Assembly (NCBI RefSeq): GCF_000178855.1
Contig: NZ_ADVG01000003.1
Location: 1,922,001-1,986,000 of the forward strand
Length of the DNA: 64,000 nt
Direction of reading: 5' to 3'
DNA from: Ktedonobacter racemifer DSM 44963
GTDB taxonomy: Bacteria > Chloroflexota > Ktedonobacteria > Ktedonobacterales > Ktedonobacteraceae
Shown one piece after another: positions 61,086 to 64,000 of the stretch. The notes beneath the pieces are model-generated. The model was not told where the DNA came from. It was given only the letters and a program-made list of their open reading frames with translations, and ran no database searches. Position numbers and translations under genes: made by a program. Position 1 is the first letter of the stretch. Each line of letters starts with the position of its first letter.

Positions 61086-62564
61086 TTATAGAATAGGGTC
61101 AAGAAACTTTATCATAACTGGTTGGAAATGGCTCATGGCTTCCGCTGCCCACTCTCGTAGTGCTGTAAGGTTTGACTTCGTATCTGTAATTTCTCCTGCA
61201 TGGTACAAGGCAATGCGGGAAGCCTGGTTGTCATTCATACGCTCCCATTCCAGTGCTTCTGCCAGCTCTCCTAACTCCTCTTTTATGTCTTCTCGACGCT
61301 CATAAAGCGCGTCGAAAATGAGTTTGTTTCTTTCCTTATCTCTAGTATCAATATATAATTCAACCCTAAAACTATGAGAATGAGTAAAGGAGAAAACAAG
61401 CGAGGTAACTGGGGCACCTTTATCTGGTATCCATCTCCACAGTATCCAATTTCTACCATCGGGAGAAGGGAGACGGTGGTATGGAAGATGTTTTTCTTGT
61501 AATGCCTGAAGAAGCTCACTAAAAAAGTCTATATACTGCCTTTCTCGTTTCGTAATACGTGAAAATATGATTTTTTCTTCTGACATATTAATTCTGGAGA
61601 CACGCCAGCTCGCATCAAGCCATTGCTGAGATTGGACATTGACAATAGAGTCATTTGCCCACCAGGAGCGATGTTGGCGTGCTGATGACGGTAATTGACC
61701 ACGAATAATGGTTTCTACCTCTCGAAACGTTAATGCAACTTCTTTCTCTGTACGAGGTCGTTCCCGTAAGTAAAGAGCGAGTAAATCGTAATGGTTTTCG
61801 TTTTCACTGCTTGTTTCGTATACGAGCGCAGCCTCAGAAGTGTTTTGTTGTTGTGTGAGTTGTGCGCTATACAGGTAGAGGAACCAGTCCAACTCGATAA
61901 AGTCACGTGTTTTGAGCAATTTATGCAATGAGAACAGTACATCCTGGAGTTGTTGCCAGGACTGCGTACTTGCTGCCGTATGCCCCATCTTATGCAAGTA
62001 GGCTCTCGTGGCTCCGTTGACAATGCCAATGGCTTCAGGGTGGAAGATCATGCCAAGTCCGGTGGCGTTGTTATCACCGAAGCCTTTCGTGTTCAAGACC
62101 TGCTCTACTTTTTGTCGCGGGGTAAGTGTAGTGTCATTGAGATGGTGAAAAGCCTGCTTGACCAGGTCGAACCGAGTGTGTTGTTCTTTGAGTTGGGGGG
62201 CAAAGATAGCCGTGGTTTGCCCAAAGGTGTAGTTCCCCTGGAGCTCCAGGTCTCCATTATGCAGTGCTTCGCGCAATTCGCGCAGTGTCAGGTGATGTTC
62301 AACCATGGCGTTGTGCAGTTGGGTTTGCCCATAATTAAAGAAAATACGGAGTTCAATGTGACGGCTGCGTAGATAGGTGCGTGACTCAATCCGCCAGATC
62401 TCGCGTTCATAGGTCTCTATATCAGGTAGAGTCTCGGGATCGGAAGTCATTGCGCGGATCTGTTCTGCACGTGTGCGCCTGACGTCGACAATGAAGTTTG
62501 CCATTGTGTTGCGACGGAAATCGAGGTGCGCACGTTTGAGCGTCTCAATATCATGAATGGGCAT
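61086..62564 (-). CDS. DUF4268-type protein, possible defence gene
   Basis: A 492-residue cytoplasmic protein. The N-terminal ~200 residues are helical (FRRNTMANFIVDVRRTRAEQ, TLRELREALHNGDLELQGNY). A middle part has KVEQVLNTKGFGDNNATGLG. A domain with SWWANDSIVNVQSQQWLDAS and RVSRINMSEEKIIFSRI follows; this SWWxN...QxxxWLxAxWxV block recurs in phage- and restriction-linked proteins. The C-terminus is DUF4268-like (LIFDALYERREDIKEELGEL, LEWERMNDNQASRIALYHAG). ATG 62564 is chosen because GGAG lies 10 bases upstream; the frame opens at 62585. DUF4268 is often found in or near restriction-type defence genes. The role here is inferred. Confidence 0.75.
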   Translation of the reverse strand: MPIHDIETLKRAHLDFRRNTMANFIVDVRRTRAEQIRAMTSDPETLPDIETYEREIWRIESRTYLRSRHIELRIFFNYGQTQLHNAMVEHHLTLRELREALHNGDLELQGNYTFGQTTAIFAPQLKEQHTRFDLVKQAFHHLNDTTLTPRQKVEQVLNTKGFGDNNATGLGMIFHPEAIGIVNGATRAYLHKMGHTAASTQSWQQLQDVLFSLHKLLKTRDFIELDWFLYLYSAQLTQQQNTSEAALVYETSSENENHYDLLALYLRERPRTEKEVALTFREVETIIRGQLPSSARQHRSWWANDSIVNVQSQQWLDASWRVSRINMSEEKIIFSRITKRERQYIDFFSELLQALQEKHLPYHRLPSPDGRNWILWRWIPDKGAPVTSLVFSFTHSHSFRVELYIDTRDKERNKLIFDALYERREDIKEELGELAEALEWERMNDNQASRIALYHAGEITDTKSNLTALREWAAEAMSHFQPVMIKFLDPIL

Positions 62565-62649
62565 AGCAGTGATCTCCAGCTTCAATTGTGAGCTTTTTAC
62601 ATAGTGCTGTATTTCGTTTGTTTATGGATGACAAAAATTTCTTTTTATC

Positions 62650-63006
62650 AGACCCGAGCGTAAGACCCCTGCCTTCGGGCATGGGGATACAAGCGAGTCC
62701 TTTTGTGGTGGATAGGGGAGAGTGGGATAGACCTCTATTGACATATTTACCCCTACCTGATAGACTAGAACAAGTGTTTTGTACATACACAACCAAAAAG
62801 TGTTTTCTGGGTTGCAAGGTAAATTCGTGTCCTTGCGTAAAAATGCTTGCGTACAAGTGTTCCTGTACCTCTCAATGTCAAGGTCTTTAAGAGCCCACAA
62901 GCCGCCTTGAATGCCAAGAGAGCAAACACGTTTTGGCTCGGACGGAGCCATCAGGAAGCTTCGGCTTGCTGAGAATCCCTTGCATTTATGCGTGGGGAGT
63001 CGTCAC
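62650..63006 (+). mobile_element. Internally deleted IS605 remnant
   Basis: The left part contains a hairpin ACCCCTGCCTTCGGGCATGG and TCCTTTTGTGGTGGATAGGG, matching the left end of the 45.2-kb element. The right part (62930-63006) carries the last tnpB codons (TTTGGCTCGGACGGAGCCAT...) and the right end closing GGGGAGTCGTCAC. Only about 350 bases lie between, with no transposase gene. It has both ends and could be mobilised by a TnpA in trans, like a MITE. Confidence 0.7.
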
Positions 63007-63173
63007 CACAGGATTGAATACCACCCCTGGCACGTTTACTTTTCTATGAAAGTAGGCAGAGTCGTGGAAAATGATCGTATCGCAAAATTTTAAATAATTA
63101 TGGTTGATTCTGTTTGGCCTAAGAAGATACACGGATTGTATATCTTGTATGTATATAAGTCAATCACCGATAA

Positions 63174-63184
63174 CGCCTGTCGTC
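63174..63184 (+). repeat. Single copy of AACGCCTGTCG end motif
   Basis: The same bases form the outer end of the inverted-repeat element at 52057-52186. Here the following sequence differs (TCTAAATCC for TTTACCC). The surrounding gap 63007-63310 has no recognisable gene. Confidence 0.3.
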
Positions 63185-63310
63185 TAAATCCAGTTCCATG
63201 TTGCATATTGCAGATTTCCTACTCTCTGGGGACCGGCTTAATCTTTTTGTAATTCTTTACCGCCGTCTGATACAGCTTCAGCCGTTTCCACACCGCTATG
63301 TTGCCTGCTT

Positions 63311-64000
63311 TTACCCCTGGAATTTTGGCGCTACTTTGGCATATGCAAAATAGCCGCCTAAGAGATCATTTCCAATTTCGTGTATGTGATGAGGAAGCAG
63401 TGTATCTGGCAAAAGAGAGTAGGCAAAGGCTGGACCTGGACACTGCCAATTTTTGCGAGCCTGGGTTTGAAAGGCACTGCGTAGATTTTTTGCGGAGCCA
63501 ATAAAGAGCAGTTCACCAGAATCACTATCTACTATTTTGTAGATACCATACGACGTTGGAACCTCGTTTCTACTATGGAATGAGTAGAGTTCGCTCCAGT
63601 TCAGCCACATCCACGTTTGTTCAACTGGGGTGGCGGTTAATAGTAATGGGGGATAGCTTGGTCCTCCATGTAGGTTCGTTTGCCCTTCTGGCAGACGTTC
63701 ACCTCTCCGCCCAGCTTTTCTCCCACCCGATTTCGTATACAACGGATGAAACCTGCCATGATTTGCAAGGGTTGAAGTACCGGTTTCTACCCGATATCTC
63801 CATAAGAGATAGTGGACAAGAATATCCAGATCCGGGTGCGTCGAATCTGTTGCTGCGGAACACTCAAAATGAAGGCCATCTGCGTTTTGCCATGCCCAGA
63901 GGGATGGTGCGGCAGTATGTGGATCGTTGAACGGCATTTGTGTGCGATCTTTTACCAGGTTGCGGTAGAGATCCCCGATACGTCCCCGCAAATCGCTTCC
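63311..64000 (-). CDS. GIY-YIG-like nuclease family protein (partial)
   Basis: At least 230 residues; the frame is open to the end of the window, so the N-terminus is missing. It begins LRGRIGDLYRNLVKDRTQMP, then FNDPHTAAPSLWAWQNADGL, FHPLYTKSGGRKAGRRGERL, SYPPLLLTATP and WMWLNWSELYSF. The C-terminal part is a GIY-YIG-like fold: YGIYKIVDSDSGELLFIGSA (the YIG element reads FIG) and LRSAFQTQARKNW. This matches a GIY-YIG superfamily protein common in soil bacteria. Loss of the second Tyr may affect nuclease activity. No neighbour is close on this strand in the window. Confidence 0.82.
   Translation of the reverse strand, partial: GSDLRGRIGDLYRNLVKDRTQMPFNDPHTAAPSLWAWQNADGLHFECSAATDSTHPDLDILVHYLLWRYRVETGTSTLANHGRFHPLYTKSGGRKAGRRGERLPEGQTNLHGGPSYPPLLLTATPVEQTWMWLNWSELYSFHSRNEVPTSYGIYKIVDSDSGELLFIGSAKNLRSAFQTQARKNWQCPGPAFAYSLLPDTLLPHHIHEIGNDLLGGYFAYAKVAPKFQG

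Noticed and set aside
1..64000. tRNA, rRNA, riboswitches and origins of replication
   Set aside because: Looked for cloverleaf ends, conserved rRNA blocks and DnaA-box clusters; none could be recognised by eye.

Overview
The window looks like chromosomal DNA of a large-genome, soil-type Chloroflexota bacterium, most likely of the Ktedonobacteria (Ktedonobacter-like). This is inferred from gene content: an XRE-NACHT-membrane ATPase, WD40 and HEAT proteins, many IS605-group tnpB genes and their fragments, a Gram-positive-style PrgI/VirB4/VirD4 transfer operon, and secreted glycoside hydrolases. No rRNA, tRNA or CRISPR array was found.

Layout. 1-7.5 kb: a carbohydrate or polyol catabolic cluster. 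A zinc MDR dehydrogenase and its FCD/GntR repressor (minus strand) diverge from a Gfo/Idh/MocA oxidoreductase, an SDR, a TIM-barrel isomerase and a second Gfo/Idh/MocA enzyme (plus strand). A perfect 41-bp-arm palindrome lies between the two arms of the cluster. 7.5-9 kb: a gene graveyard with IS1182 transposase, KdpE-like regulator and NRPS carrier-domain remnants. 9-16 kb: a secreted HExxE-type protein, a zinc-ribbon/WD40 protein, a GH27 alpha-galactosidase with three tandem carbohydrate-binding modules, a KGG stress protein and a PAP2-like membrane protein. 16-25 kb: a duplicated two-gene module, XRE-NACHT-multi-TM ATPase followed by an FAD oxidoreductase. One copy is intact. In the other the ATPase gene was decapitated next to an IS630 fragment and then split by a tnpB-only insertion sequence whose removal in silico restores the reading frame.

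25.6-32 kb: a winged-helix regulator, a hydrolase-like and a dehydrogenase-like protein that both lack expected active-site motifs, an ATP-grasp ligase, a Na/Pi-type transporter and an S1C protease. 34-44.6 kb: a minus-strand conjugation (type IV secretion) operon with VirD4, VirB4, PrgI, VirB2-like, CHAP hydrolase and VirB6-like genes, but no relaxase in view. The 26.3-kb operon and the transfer operon each carry, in the same relative orientation, a nearly identical 44-bp tandem palindrome. This suggests shared regulation or transposon-like ends.

45.2-49.4 kb: an IS200/IS605 element whose tnpB is interrupted by a complete group II intron with its reverse transcriptase. Joining the exons at the predicted splice sites gives an uninterrupted 391-aa TnpB. 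49.4-54 kb: an MmyB-type regulator divergent from an LLM flavin oxidoreductase, a small conserved protein and a glutamate decarboxylase. 54.8-60.5 kb: small orphan genes in AT-richer DNA, then HEAT-repeat and WD40 proteins. 61-64 kb: a DUF4268-type protein that may be a defence gene, an internally deleted IS605 remnant, and a GIY-YIG-like protein running off the end.

Perfect inverted repeats with 19-41-bp arms recur throughout. In three pseudogenes only one arm corresponds to the ancestral coding sequence, as expected of snap-back template switching.
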